From Cladopsammia gracilis (Eukaryota > Cnidaria > Anthozoa > Scleractinia > Dendrophylliidae): DNA of 64,000 nucleotides. Where the stretch lies: NCBI GenBank assembly GCA_022457155.1, contig JAJGOT010000013.1, forward strand, positions 2,643,501 to 2,707,500, read 5' to 3'. Below, one piece after another: positions 1 through 9,411 of the stretch (the first letter of the stretch is position 1; every line of letters begins with the position of its first letter). Below the pieces are notes generated by a model that saw only the letters and a list, made by a program, of their open reading frames with translations, was not told the origin of the DNA and did not search any database. The position numbers and the translations under genes were made by a program.

Positions 1-2
1 AA

Positions 3-341
3 GGCGGTTGGACATTACCCGGTCATAAATATACTGGCCCATATAATGATTTAAAGAGTCAAGTGAAATATGACCCAACAACTGGCCAAATATTAGAAAT
101 ATATGACCAACCTACAGGAAGAACTGATGAAATAGCAATTCAACATGATGTCGATTATTCAGTCTGCAAGGATGATAGGAAATGTAAAAATAAGGCAGAC
201 CGAAAAATGGTTCAAGCTTTAGACAACGTACCGTAAAATGAAAGACAATGGGGGCATTGGTTGGCTAGAAACACGATTGATGTAAAACAAAAACTTGGAT
301 TAGGTGTTAAAAGGAAGTCAAAAAACGTAAAAAGGAGTTGA
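3..341 (+). pseudogene. Parvovirus-type phospholipase A2 domain, 5' end off window, nonsense mutation
   Basis: Frame 3 of the window reads as the secreted-PLA2-like domain found in parvovirus VP1 and in many adintovirus/Maverick proteins, where it helps virions cross membranes. Visible are a calcium-loop motif of the YxGPxN type (YTGPYNDL, about 30-50) and the catalytic HD dyad (QHDVDY, about 144-161), followed by a Cys/Lys-rich helix. A TAA at 234-236 interrupts the frame. After it the same frame stays open to TGA at 339-341 and encodes a WGHWLARNTI-like helix and a basic tail. This tail runs directly into the integrase in another frame, so PLA2 and integrase were probably one polyprotein or overlapping genes. 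The start lies left of the window. The domain call is fairly sure; the fusion is inference from family knowledge and from the junction. Confidence 0.75.
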
Positions 342-1282
342 GTAATGATTGGGCTGAACTCCTTGCAAATGAACTACATAAACCAATCAAACGGAAATTT
401 CAAAAGAGACGTGTTATTGTTAATGGAATAGATGATATTTGGAGCGCTGACCTTGTAGAAATGCAGAAGTTTTCAAAATGGAATAAAGGATATAGATATT
501 TGTTAAACATCATTGATGTGTTTTCGAAATTTGCTTGGAGCATCCCTATTAAAAATAAAACAGGTAATACAATTACTGAATCATTTGATGATGTTATTAA
601 AAAATCCAAACGGAAACCTAAATTTATTTGGGTAGACCAAGGGTCTGAATTCTATAATAAAACTTTCAAAGACTGGCTAAAGAAAAATAATATTGAGATG
701 TATTCTACTTTCAATGAAGGTAAAGCTGTTATTATTGAGAGATTTAACAGAACATTAAAATCTAAAATGTGGAAACAATTTACAGCTCAAAATACAACAC
801 AATACTTAGACATGTTACCAAAACTATTAAATGAATACAACAGTACAAAGCATTCAAGTATTAAAATGAAACCTATTGAAGCATCTATGAAAAAGAATAA
901 AGGAACTGTTTATTTTAATTTATATGATACGGAACTATTATCATATAAACCAAAATTCAAAGTTGGTGATAAAGTTCGAATATCTAAGTATAAACGGAAT
1001 GTGTTCGACAAGGGTTATACACCAAACTGGACTGAAGAAGTGTTTACAGTCGATAAGATACAATACACTAATCCTATAACTTACAAACTAAAAGATCTCA
1101 ATGATGAATCAATAGAAGGATCTTTCTATCAACAGGAGTTATTGAAAGCTAAACAAGATATTTTTCGTATTGATAAGGTCATCAAACGAGATTATAAAAA
1201 GAAACAAGCTTTGGTATCATGGTCTGGTTATCCAAAAGAGTTCAATTCATGGGTACCTCTAAAGGACGTTAAAAATATCTAA
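311..1282 (+). CDS. Retroviral-type DDE integrase with C-terminal chromodomain (Maverick/adintovirus)
   Basis: This is the integrase that would insert the element's ends into host DNA. The frame opens at 311 after a stop; no ATG lies before the catalytic core, and a TTG at 338 is the first start-like codon, so the true N-terminus probably comes from the PLA2 frame upstream through a 1-base shift. Numbering from 338, the catalytic triad is D38 (SADLVEM), D100 (WVDQGSEF) and E134 (IIERFNRT). An SH3-like DNA-binding segment follows (FKVGDKVRISKY), and a chromodomain ends the protein (about 270-314, VSWSGYPKEFNSWVP). A chromodomain can direct insertion to marked chromatin. The core has no internal stop. 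Codon use is very AT-rich, as in the rest of this element. Confidence 0.85.
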   Translation, partial: KEVKKRKKELSNDWAELLANELHKPIKRKFQKRRVIVNGIDDIWSADLVEMQKFSKWNKGYRYLLNIIDVFSKFAWSIPIKNKTGNTITESFDDVIKKSKRKPKFIWVDQGSEFYNKTFKDWLKKNNIEMYSTFNEGKAVIIERFNRTLKSKMWKQFTAQNTTQYLDMLPKLLNEYNSTKHSSIKMKPIEASMKKNKGTVYFNLYDTELLSYKPKFKVGDKVRISKYKRNVFDKGYTPNWTEEVFTVDKIQYTNPITYKLKDLNDESIEGSFYQQELLKAKQDIFRIDKVIKRDYKKKQALVSWSGYPKEFNSWVPLKDVKNI

Positions 1283-1295
1283 CATATATACAAAT

Positions 1296-1685
1296 ATGGA
1301 AAACTTCAAAAATTATTCATCTGAAATATTAGAAAAAATAATCTACCATGAAAAAGAGATAGCTATTTTAGAGGAGCAAATAGAAACACATAATAAACGA
1401 ATCAATTGGTTATCTCATAAAAGACGATTGATGAATTTATACACGCGTAAGATAAAAGAAATGGATGATGATATCACATTGAAAGATCTAATAAAATGCA
1501 TTATAAATGACGTGGAACTTGATCGATATGACAATTCATATGACGTTTTAAAAACCACCAAAATGGATAATATTAAATATCTCAAACAAGAAAATAGTAT
1601 AATATCTGACACAACAAAAACAAGCAGCAACGCGGATTTGGAAAGATGTAGAAATATTCATCTGATTCAGGGCACATGGGTTTAA
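1296..1685 (+). CDS. Small coiled-coil protein of the Maverick-like element, unknown function
   Basis: A 129-aa ORF starts 14 bases after the integrase stop. The ATG follows an ACATATATACAA stretch, the TATATA-plus-ATG arrangement seen at other genes of this element. Residues about 10-60 are rich in Glu/Lys/Ile with heptad-like spacing, predicting a coiled coil; the rest is polar. No catalytic motif is visible and I do not recognise the family. Its position between integrase and a DNA-binding protein suggests an accessory or structural role, which is inference only. Confidence 0.5.
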   Translation: MENFKNYSSEILEKIIYHEKEIAILEEQIETHNKRINWLSHKRRLMNLYTRKIKEMDDDITLKDLIKCIINDVELDRYDNSYDVLKTTKMDNIKYLKQENSIISDTTKTSSNADLERCRNIHLIQGTWV

Positions 1686-1716
1686 AAAATACAATCAGTA
1701 ACATTAGAACACTAAT

Positions 1717-1768
1717 GTGTGCAAGTATATGTACTGATGATATGAATAAATAAATAAATAAAAAAAAA
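1717..1768 (+). mobile_element. Tiny retroposed fragment with A-rich tail and 16-bp target duplication
   Basis: A 52-bp insert ending in (AATA)n and a run of A is flanked by perfect 16-bp direct repeats, ACATTAGAACACTAAT, at 1701-1716 and 1769-1784. A 3' A-rich tail with a long target duplication is the signature of LINE-machinery retroposition of a severely 5'-truncated transcript. Confidence 0.65.
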
Positions 1769-1897
1769 ACATTAGAACACTAATCAGGGATTTAAAGGGA
1801 TATACAAGTATCCCAGAAATTTCTGAGATATTTATATCTTTGCATTCGCTATTCATTGGTAGCCAAAAATATTAATGTTTCTGGCTATATTTAAACG

Positions 1898-1943
1898 CAT
1901 CAATGCAAACTATTTAAAGGAATATCTATAGTATTATATAGAA
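1898..1943 (+). promoter_or_regulatory. TATA-rich leader (copy 1) before the zinc-finger gene
   Basis: It shares an ordered set of words with the leaders at 2233 and 3339: TATATTTAAACGCA, then TTTAAA, then ATCTATAGT, then TATAT just before ATG. It is the most diverged of the three copies. Confidence 0.5.
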
Positions 1944-2186
1944 ATGGAAAAAGAAGTAATAAAAAGAGGCAGAGGACGACCGTCTATATACCATACCCAA
2001 GAAGCCAAAAAAGAAGCTATTAAAAGATCCAAAACTCGTTATATGTTGAATAAAGAGTGGTATTGTCGTGTATGCAATAACAATATCAACTACTCGCTTG
2101 CTGGAAAATTCTGTCATTTGAAAACGAATAAACATATGAAAAATATTAATAGGATGATTCAAGAGTTGATACACCGTGAAAACTAA
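1944..2186 (+). CDS. Small DNA-binding protein with AT-hook-like motif and C2H2 zinc finger
   Basis: This 80-aa protein has an N-terminal RGRGRPS motif (residues 8-14), an AT-hook-like minor-groove binder, and a C-terminal zinc finger with CRVC then two His in the CHLKTNKH region (residues about 41-66). The ATG follows the conserved TATA-rich leader. Such small zinc-finger proteins are common accessory genes in Maverick/adintovirus elements and probably bind element DNA or regulate transcription; that role is inferred. Confidence 0.6.
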   Translation: MEKEVIKRGRGRPSIYHTQEAKKEAIKRSKTRYMLNKEWYCRVCNNNINYSLAGKFCHLKTNKHMKNINRMIQELIHREN

Positions 2187-2232
2187 GAAACATATAGTTT
2201 AATGGATCCATGTTCGGATCACTTAAATTCTC

Positions 2233-2296
2233 AACTATATTTAAACGCACTAATTGAAGACACTTAAAAATAAAAATCTATAGTAATAATATATAT
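2233..2296 (+). promoter_or_regulatory. TATA-rich leader (copy 2) before the 155-codon broken gene
   Basis: The stretch from TATATTTAAACGCACTAATT through ATCTATAGTA to the ATATATATATG start region is almost identical to 3339-3402 upstream of polB. Similarity continues upstream (about 2190-2232 versus 3290-3338), so the two leaders arose by duplication and stayed alike. Confidence 0.6.
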
Positions 2297-2764
2297 ATGA
2301 AATCAGAAAACTCAACTAAAAAGACGAAGGGATACACTTTGGTATATTTTGGTGCTGGGTGGGATTTTAAACCAGTTAGTAACTCATTATATAGTAAATT
2401 TAACCATTTTATTTTCATTGACAGTCTACCTAAGCTATCTCACTATGAACCAGGTATGCCGGGATACGAAAAAAGTAAAGATAGAGAAACATTTATAAAG
2501 ACTCTAAAAAATGCAGCTCTATAACATAAACTGATATTAAGTAGTATCAGAAAAAATCTATTAGCATTTAAAAATGACAAAATAAAACTAGAATATTATA
2601 TAAATACAACAGTTGAAGAAGCTCTAACAAATCTAACCATCAGAAAAAAAATGAATAAGGCCATATGGTTACATGAGAATGGTTTCAGACCTTATGATTA
2701 TGGGTTAAAAATAGGGGATTTACCTAATTTGTTAGAATATCGTGCCAAAATACGTGAATTATAA
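2297..2764 (+). pseudogene. Unknown Maverick-like element gene, broken by one in-frame stop
   Basis: The first 75 codons start MKSENSTKKTKGYTLVYFGA and stop at TAA 2522-2524. The same frame then stays open for another 79 codons to TAA at 2762-2764, with a coding-like composition (KNLLAFKNDKI, NGFRPYDYGLKIGDLPNLL). A single nonsense mutation in an otherwise 155-codon gene is the simplest reading. I do not recognise the family; the N-terminal half has a strand-loop pattern (TLVYFGAG, HFIFIDSLPKL) that could be a nucleotide-binding or methyltransferase-like fold, but no diagnostic residue supports it. Its first codons resemble those of polB (MKSEN versus MKSEK) because leader and start were duplicated together. 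Confidence 0.55.
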
Positions 2765-2780
2765 TATACAGTTATTATAT

Positions 2781-3277
2781 ATGGAAAAAAAATCAATCAA
2801 TTAAAAAATCATATCAAAAACTTCACTGTTAAAGAGTTAAAGAAAGAAGTCCTAAACATTAAAAAAGGGTTTCAAGTCTCCAAATTAAAGCGTGCTGAAG
2901 TAGAAAATGTCATACTAAAAAATCATCAACATTTCATTCACTTATTGAAAAAAAACAAGGTGAAGAAAACCAATCCATCCACGAAAAAAACTAAATCGAT
3001 AAAGAAGAATATACCCAATAAACAACAACTCGAAATGTTATTAAATAACGAAATTAATGATGCACAAGTAAAAAAGTACATAAACCAAATTTTAGACAAA
3101 CTAGACGCAAAAGCAGTTGGTGCAAGACATCCTGAATTCATTTATGAACGACAGAGTGGTGTCACAATTCAAAAAGGTAAATCACGCTATATCATACGAA
3201 ATGATTCCGGAGATGTACTATTAAGTACAGAAGACCGAAAACAGGTAGAGGACATGATATACTACATGCTCAAGTAA
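2781..3277 (+). pseudogene. SAP-like, lysine-rich protein of the Maverick-like element, frameshifted in an A run
   Basis: An ATG at 2781, right after a TATATATG context, opens a frame that is lost within an A8 run at 2785-2792. The next frame is then open to TAA at 3275-3277. The N-terminal part of the downstream frame (FTVKELKKEV then KLKRAEVENVIL) has the spacing of a SAP helix-extension-helix DNA-binding motif. A Lys/Thr/Ser-rich linker and a C-terminal alpha/beta segment (GVTIQKGKSRYIIRN) follow. The homopolymer makes a 1-base indel, or an assembly error, the likely cause. Function is unknown; DNA or chromatin binding is inferred. Confidence 0.5.
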
Positions 3278-3338
3278 ATAAATATCTAAATATAGTTTAA
3301 AGGATTCATAACTGGATCATTTGAATTCTCAACCATAT

Positions 3339-3402
3339 TTAAACGCACTAATTGAAGACACTTAAAAATAAAAATCTATAGTTACTGTAATAATATATAT
3401 AA
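3339..3402 (+). promoter_or_regulatory. TATA-rich leader (copy 3) before polB
   Basis: This copy is nearly identical to 2233-2296 over the TATATTTAAACGCACTAATT to ATCTATAGT words, with a small insertion (TACTG) before the final TAATAATATATATAA and ATG. Confidence 0.6.
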
Positions 3403-6400
3403 ATGAAATCAGAAAAATCTAACCTTATAGATATGAACAAGAGCGATCTTAAAAAACTTAGTAAATCTCAACTCATAAAATTGCTACTAAAGCAAGAGAA
3501 GAAAAAACCTGAAATTATCGTGGTAGATGATCCTAAACCAGTTCCAACACCAAGAACTTACAAACCAGTGCCAGCACCTCGTGAGAGTGTAAATCAAATG
3601 GTTCAAGATTATGAAAACAAAATAATTCTTCCACCATTGGAATTCAGGGATAAACCAGTTTCAGCACCTAGAACTAAAAAGTCAGTTGCAGAAAAACCAG
3701 TTCCTGCTCCAAGAACTAAGATAGAGCAAACAGATAAAGCTCTGAAAGGCTATACAAAGTCTTTTGAAATTAATATAAAAAATAACAAAGACCCATTGGT
3801 GCAACTACAAAACACAAGAAAGGCCGTCACATACCATCTTGTAAGTTTACTAAAATCAATGAAAGGTCTCAAATTTGTTGAGACATTAAAGGTGGTATTT
3901 AGTAAGATGTCTGATGATGAAATCATATTTAAAACAGCATATTTCAATAGCACAGCCAAAACGATTATTAACCAAACAGAAATCCACGAAGCATTACAAA
4001 TGTCTAAACAAGAGATAATAAATAAAATTGCTCAATGGATATCTGAAGGGTCTGGTTGGACTGTTAAATCAGTTGAAAACCATTATCTTAATGTTGTAAA
4101 ATATCAACCAATGAGAGGCTCTTCATATATTAAACTACCCCAAGAACTCAGAAACAGTGCGGATAATGAATGCGTTAGGTGGTGTCACATTAGACATTTG
4201 AATCCTCAAGACAAATACCCACAGAGAATTAAAAAAGTTGACAAGCAATTCATTAAAAATTTAGATTATTCGGGGATTGAATTCCCAGTAACCACCAAAC
4301 AGTACAACAAGATTGAAAAACAAAATAATATCAACATAAATGTTTTCGGTTATGAAGATCAACAACCATTTCCTATTTACATATCCCAAGAAAAATTTGA
4401 AGATCAAATGCATTTATTATTGATAACAGAAGGCGAAAACAAACATTATGTATTAATAAAAGACTTCAATAAATTTATGTACAATCAAACAAAACATGAA
4501 CATAGAAAGCATTTTTGTATGTATTGTTTACAATGTTTCAGTAGTGAAAGAGTATTATTAAATCATAAAGAAAATTGCATCATCATAAATGGAAAACAAG
4601 CCATAAAAATGCCGTCAAAGGATAATAACATATTGAAATTCAACAACTTTCATAAGCAGTTGCCTGTACCATTTGTCATCTATGCAGATTTTGAAGCTAT
4701 TGTAGAAAAAATAGAAGGATGCAGGCCAAACAATGACAAATCATATACAGAAGCCTATCAAAAACATACAGATTGTGGATATGGTTATAAAGTGGTTTGT
4801 GGTTATGATAACAAATACACGAAACAAACACAAATATACAGAGGTGAAAAAGCCGTATACAAATTTATGGAAGCTATGCTAGAAGAAGTTAAGTATTGTA
4901 AAAATATTATGAAAAAGGAATTTAACAAACCATTAAAAATGACAAAAGATGATGAAGAGGAATTTCAAAAAGCTAAAGAATGTCATATTTGTAATAAAAA
5001 ATATACTGATAAGGACATTCGAGTTCGAGACCATTGCCATATTATAGACAAATACAGAGGCTCTGCTCATCAAGATTGCAACCTGAAACTCAAAATAAAA
5101 CCAGAAGAAATAAAAATACCTGTTATATTTCACAATCTCCGTGGGTATGACAGTCATTTTATAATGCAAGAGATTGGTGAAATAGTCAAGAAGCATACAT
5201 ATTCAAATAAGAAAGGTGAAAAGTGTCAAATGAACATCAACGCAATTCCTAACAACCTGGAAAAATATATGGCGTTCATGCTTGGTAATCATCTAACATT
5301 TATTGACAGTTTCCAATTCATGAGTTCCAGTTTAGAAAAACTAGTAAGTAATCTACCAAAAGAAGCATTAAAATATACCTCCAAAAAATTCAAAGGTGAA
5401 AAACTTGATTTAATGTCACAAAAAGGAGTGTATCCATATGACTTCATGGATAGCTTTGAAAAATTCAATGAAAAACTGCCATCAAAAGAAGAATTTAACA
5501 GCATATTGAGTGATGAACATATATCAAATGAAGATTACAAACATGCCCAAAATGTGTGGAATACCTTCAATCTTCAAAATATGGGTGAATACCATAATTT
5601 ATATATTAAATCTGATATCCTTTTACTAGCTGATGTGTTTGAAAACTTTAGAAAGACCTGTCTAGAATACTACAAATTAGATCCATGTCATTATTTCACA
5701 TCTCCAGGTTTGTCTTGGGATGCTATGCTTAAAATGACTGATATCAAATTAGAACTTTTGACTGATATTGACATGTTTCAATTTATCGAAAAAGGAATGC
5801 GTGGTGGAATAAGCTACATTGCCAATAGGTATGGTAAAGCAAACAATAAATACATGAAAACATATGATGAGAAGGTGCCCTCAAAGTATATAATGTATCT
5901 GGATGCTAACAATCTATATGGTTGGGCTTTGTCACAATACCTACCTACTGGCGGTTTTAGATGGATAACAGAAAAGCAGATAAACAACATAAATTTAGCC
6001 AAATATAATGAAAACACCCAAAAAGGTTTCATACTAGAAGTTGACTTGGAATATCCCCAAAAGTTGCATGACATTCATAATGACTATCCATTGGGACCAG
6101 AAAAAGTGAAAGTAACCAAAAACATGCTGTCAGATTATTGTAAAAAAATAGCAGCCAAATATAATATATCAACAGGTCTTGTACATAAATTAATCCCAAC
6201 TTTGAAAAACAAAGAAAAGTACGTGCTACATTATAGAAACCTACAATTATACACTGATCTAGGTTTGAAAGTAACCAAAGTCCATCGAGTATTGGAGTTT
6301 AATCAGTCTGCATGGTTGAAGCAATATATTGATTTCAACACTCAGAAAAGAACCAATGCGAAAAATGCTTTTGAGAAAGACTTCTTCAAGCTTATGAACA

Positions 6401-7164
6401 ACAGCGTATTCGGTAAAACAATGGAAAATATCAGAAAGCGAGTAGATGTAAGATTGGTAACTGATGAAAAGAAACTTGTAAAAATGGCAGCTAAACCAAC
6501 ATATGTAAGCAGTAAGATCTTCAATAAAAACCTTGTAGCTGTGCATAAGATCAAAGAAATACTAACCCTAAACAGACCGGCTTATGTGGGTATGTGCATT
6601 CTAGATCTTAGTAAGACATTAATGTATGATTTTCATTATAACTACATCAAAAAGAAGTATGGAGACAAAGCTAAGTTATTATTCACTGATACAGACTCTC
6701 TGACTTATGAAATTGAAGCTGAAGATGTATATAAAAACTTTTGGAATGATAAATACAAATTTGATAACAGCGACTACCCTGAAAGCTCACCGTATTTTGA
6801 TAAGACAAATAAAAAAGTAATCGGTAAATTCAAAGATGAAGCCGCAGGAGTTCCTATATGTGAATTCGTTGGATTAAGATCAAAAATGTATAGCTACATA
6901 AAAGACAATGATAACGGTGGGAAGACTGCCAAAGGAATAAAAAAGAATGTCGTAAAAAATGACATCAAACATGAAAATTATAAAGAGGTTCTGTTTAATA
7001 ACAAGCAAATGTATCATACAATGAAAACAATCCGAAGCAATGACCATCAACTTGGAAGCTATGAGCTTAATAAAGTGTCATTATCTTGCTTCGATGACAA
7101 GCGGTATATTCACGATAATGGCGTGACAAGTCACGCATATGGACATTATGCTATTAACAACTAA
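3403..7164 (+). CDS. polB: Protein-primed family B DNA polymerase (Maverick/adintovirus PolB)
   Basis: This intact 1253-aa polymerase would copy the linear element using a protein primer. The N-terminus (1-120) has repeated KPVPAPRT-like proline-rich units. A C2H2-type finger lies near 365-395 (CMYCLQCF...HKENC). Exonuclease motifs follow: Exo I YADFEAIV (D429), Exo II FHNLRGYDSH and Exo III YHNLYIKSDILLLADVF. Between Exo I and II is a Cys/His cluster (CHICNKKY...DHCHI) like recombination endonuclease VII zinc motifs. Polymerase motif A is LDANNLYG (D834), motif B is KLMNNSVFGKTMEN and motif C is YTDTDS (D1096, D1098). All catalytic residues are present with no stop, so this is the best preserved gene of the left element. 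It starts at the first ATG after the conserved TATA leader. It is clearly diverged from the second polB in this window. Confidence 0.95.
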   Translation: MKSEKSNLIDMNKSDLKKLSKSQLIKLLLKQEKKKPEIIVVDDPKPVPTPRTYKPVPAPRESVNQMVQDYENKIILPPLEFRDKPVSAPRTKKSVAEKPVPAPRTKIEQTDKALKGYTKSFEINIKNNKDPLVQLQNTRKAVTYHLVSLLKSMKGLKFVETLKVVFSKMSDDEIIFKTAYFNSTAKTIINQTEIHEALQMSKQEIINKIAQWISEGSGWTVKSVENHYLNVVKYQPMRGSSYIKLPQELRNSADNECVRWCHIRHLNPQDKYPQRIKKVDKQFIKNLDYSGIEFPVTTKQYNKIEKQNNININVFGYEDQQPFPIYISQEKFEDQMHLLLITEGENKHYVLIKDFNKFMYNQTKHEHRKHFCMYCLQCFSSERVLLNHKENCIIINGKQAIKMPSKDNNILKFNNFHKQLPVPFVIYADFEAIVEKIEGCRPNNDKSYTEAYQKHTDCGYGYKVVCGYDNKYTKQTQIYRGEKAVYKFMEAMLEEVKYCKNIMKKEFNKPLKMTKDDEEEFQKAKECHICNKKYTDKDIRVRDHCHIIDKYRGSAHQDCNLKLKIKPEEIKIPVIFHNLRGYDSHFIMQEIGEIVKKHTYSNKKGEKCQMNINAIPNNLEKYMAFMLGNHLTFIDSFQFMSSSLEKLVSNLPKEALKYTSKKFKGEKLDLMSQKGVYPYDFMDSFEKFNEKLPSKEEFNSILSDEHISNEDYKHAQNVWNTFNLQNMGEYHNLYIKSDILLLADVFENFRKTCLEYYKLDPCHYFTSPGLSWDAMLKMTDIKLELLTDIDMFQFIEKGMRGGISYIANRYGKANNKYMKTYDEKVPSKYIMYLDANNLYGWALSQYLPTGGFRWITEKQINNINLAKYNENTQKGFILEVDLEYPQKLHDIHNDYPLGPEKVKVTKNMLSDYCKKIAAKYNISTGLVHKLIPTLKNKEKYVLHYRNLQLYTDLGLKVTKVHRVLEFNQSAWLKQYIDFNTQKRTNAKNAFEKDFFKLMNNSVFGKTMENIRKRVDVRLVTDEKKLVKMAAKPTYVSSKIFNKNLVAVHKIKEILTLNRPAYVGMCILDLSKTLMYDFHYNYIKKKYGDKAKLLFTDTDSLTYEIEAEDVYKNFWNDKYKFDNSDYPESSPYFDKTNKKVIGKFKDEAAGVPICEFVGLRSKMYSYIKDNDNGGKTAKGIKKNVVKNDIKHENYKEVLFNNKQMYHTMKTIRSNDHQLGSYELNKVSLSCFDDKRYIHDNGVTSHAYGHYAINN

Positions 7165-7582
7165 AATAATATTTCTTTACCTTTTAACATATCAGTATTC
7201 ATTAATTTGGAGAAGATATTTGTTTCTTTTCAGAGAGTAAGGCATCTTCTCTAAACTTCACAAATGACTTTCACTGAAAAGTTTCACAAATTAATAACTT
7301 TTCACTGAAACGTTTCACGATTGTGTAGTGAAAATGTGAAGCTTTTGATTGGTTGAAAAAATCATACGACTGTCTCATGACCTTGAAACGCAACATTATG
7401 ACTCATTTTCCTAGGGAAACCCCCTATTGTATGACATCATCGACTTCCTGTGTTTCCGAGAATTGTGTCACGCAAAGGATTATATTATGTGGAATCACGC
7501 AATAAAATAAACGCACCATTTTGTTTTTATTAACATATAGTTTCATTTGATTTTTCTATAATTTTTAATCCAACAGATGGGA
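7165..7582. other. Non-coding DNA right of the first Maverick-like element
   Basis: No gene is visible. At 7266-7345 the words TTTCACTGAAA and GTTTCAC recur directly and inverted, and GGAGAAGAT (about 7210) pairs with GCATCTTCTC (about 7243). The right end of the Maverick-like element probably lies somewhere here, but I cannot place a TIR because the left end is outside the window. Confidence 0.3.
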
Positions 7583-7654
7583 AGTAGTTAAGACTTGGCT
7601 TGGTATCAGATCAGTTTTTCAAAACTGATCTGGTACCGCCAAGTCCTTAACTAC
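7583..7654. repeat. Short foldback hairpin
   Basis: Two arms of about 35 bases, beginning AGTAGTTAAGACTTGGC and ending GCCAAGTCCTTAACTACT, pair with few mismatches around a one- to two-base turn at about 7619. It resembles a hairpin MITE. Confidence 0.7.
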
Positions 7655-7724
7655 TAGTTTCATTTGTTTTCGTTATGTTTGTCGTTTTTGTTACATTATG
7701 TTTTGATTCAGTTTGTGTGGCCAG

Positions 7725-7954
7725 GGGGCCGTTTCTCGAAAGACCCAGTAATCACTGGGCCCGGAAAGCTGTTTTATTTTCATTGAAGATCGAGGTTTCA
7801 ATAGTTTTGCAGATAATACGATAAAACTATCAGTTAGCAAAACAAAATGGACTGGTCTGTTCGCTACGATCCGCGCTTAAATTAATCTTTAGATTTTGAT
7901 TTCAATATTTGGCTTCGGGCCCGAAAAGTTACCAGGAGTTTCGAGAAACGGGCC
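7725..7954. mobile_element. MITE with GGGGCCGTTTCTCGAAA inverted repeats, copy 1
   Basis: The 230-bp element has terminal inverted repeats GGGGCCGTTTCTCGAAA / TTTCGAGAAACGGGCC and a CCAG target duplication (7721-7724, 7955-7958). Paralogous repeat copies near 16827 and 56652 carry the uninterrupted TGGCCAGGTTGGTG site, which shows the empty state. Confidence 0.85.
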
Positions 7955-8868
7955 CCAGGTTGGTGTTAATTACCACTGTTAATGGAGCCAGTTAAAAACA
8001 GAAACTGTTTGGTTGGATTACGATATTAGGGACTTGCAGCTAGGATGAAGTCTTGGACTAGCTAAGGAAAAAATCGACTGTTACACTCTATAAGCTTCAA
8101 GGATGAACTGCTATTTGGTCTAGGCTTCAAATGAATATATCTTAGCAACGAAATCAATGAAAATACGAACAGTATGCTAAGAAATCATGTTCACACATTC
8201 TAGTTACTGAAAACGTATATAACATCATCAACACAGAACTACATCTACTCAAAACTTGGTGTCAAACTGTAAGAAGCAAATACAAATAGTGTAATCAGAC
8301 GTACAAAATCTCCAACTTTGATAGATTAGAAAATATTCCAGGCGGCAGAACATGGATTTCATTTTGAAATAAGAATCTGCAACAAAATACAAGCATTTAG
8401 TATTTCATACCTTGTTAATGCGAAGTTAATTTTAAAATGAATTGCAACCATTTTAGTTCAGGGAATCGTTTAAAGTCCACTAAGTTAACATAAAATGTGT
8501 GTTAAGGTTTCCTGTGTGACTGTTAATTATTTTAATTATGTCATTATGTTTAAGTTTGTTATGAATTGCATTCGTTGTTCAGGACGTTTTCAGAGTGCTG
8601 TTAAGGTGGACGAACACAGTTTTTACAATAACTGTGCGAATTCTCGCGCTTGGCTAATTTTTATTATCAATAAGAGTACAGACGGATAAAACGATAAAAC
8701 TGACGCCATTAGCGAAGTCAACGTTTTCCAAACTTTTCAGCGCTGCGTTTTTCGTGGCGAGAATTCTTTCACAAATCCAGAATTATTCAATGAGAAAATC
8801 GTCCAAAATAGATGAGATGAACCTCAAGAAGTTAAACCACAACCTTAAAGCGGAAAGATGAAGATGTA
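7955..8868. repeat. Interspersed repeat block R (no genes)
   Basis: This block recurs at about 25298-26040, 30789-31530, 16840-18250 and 56660-57060. Diagnostic words include GATATTAGGGACTTGCAGCT and AATATTCCAGGCGGCAGAA. The 60-odd aa frame at 8495 recurs in the copies only because the DNA is repeated and has no domain. Confidence 0.65.
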
Positions 8869-9411
8869 GAGGGTGGTAAAGGGGGGGTCTGGATCACGTT
8901 TCATGAAAAATAAAATTGTCATTTCACGTTTCACGGAGAATAAAATGGCCATTTCACGAAAAAAAAAACATTCCTCACTTTTTGCTAATTAAATTACATC
9001 CAAAGTACAGCTTTGTTTGTTGTCTTCACCGACCGTCCACTCCTTGTTCTTCCTGATGTGAAAAGAAAGCTGAGTTCTTTGTTTTGCTAATGTTGTGTAA
9101 AATTACCTAACCTTGTAGAGTGACCTGGGGTCCAGAATGACGATCCGTCATGGTCATGCATTCGTCACGCAATTTACCACCGGCGTAGTTAAACGCTTAC
9201 TCGCAATTTTTGGGAGGAAGAAAGAATCACGGTTTACAGTCGCATTTCACGAGAAAAAACAACACTCATTTTGCAGTGCTCATGAAAAAAAGTCGATTTA
9301 CGGGTAATGTAGCCAAATCACGTTTCACGAGGAAAAAAATAGCCATTTCACAATTCACGGGACAAAAAAAGAGGCCTTTCACGGATCACGAAAAACCCCT
9401 TTACCACCCTC
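8869..9411. mobile_element. Non-autonomous element with GAGGGTGGTAAAGGGG inverted ends
   Basis: The 543-bp element starts GAGGGTGGTAAAGGGG and ends CCCCTTTACCACCCTC, with GATGTA duplicated on both sides (8863-8868, 9412-9417). Its interior repeats TTTCACG / CACGAAA words many times next to the ends, a layout typical of transposase-binding subterminal repeats. No transposase is encoded. Confidence 0.8.
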
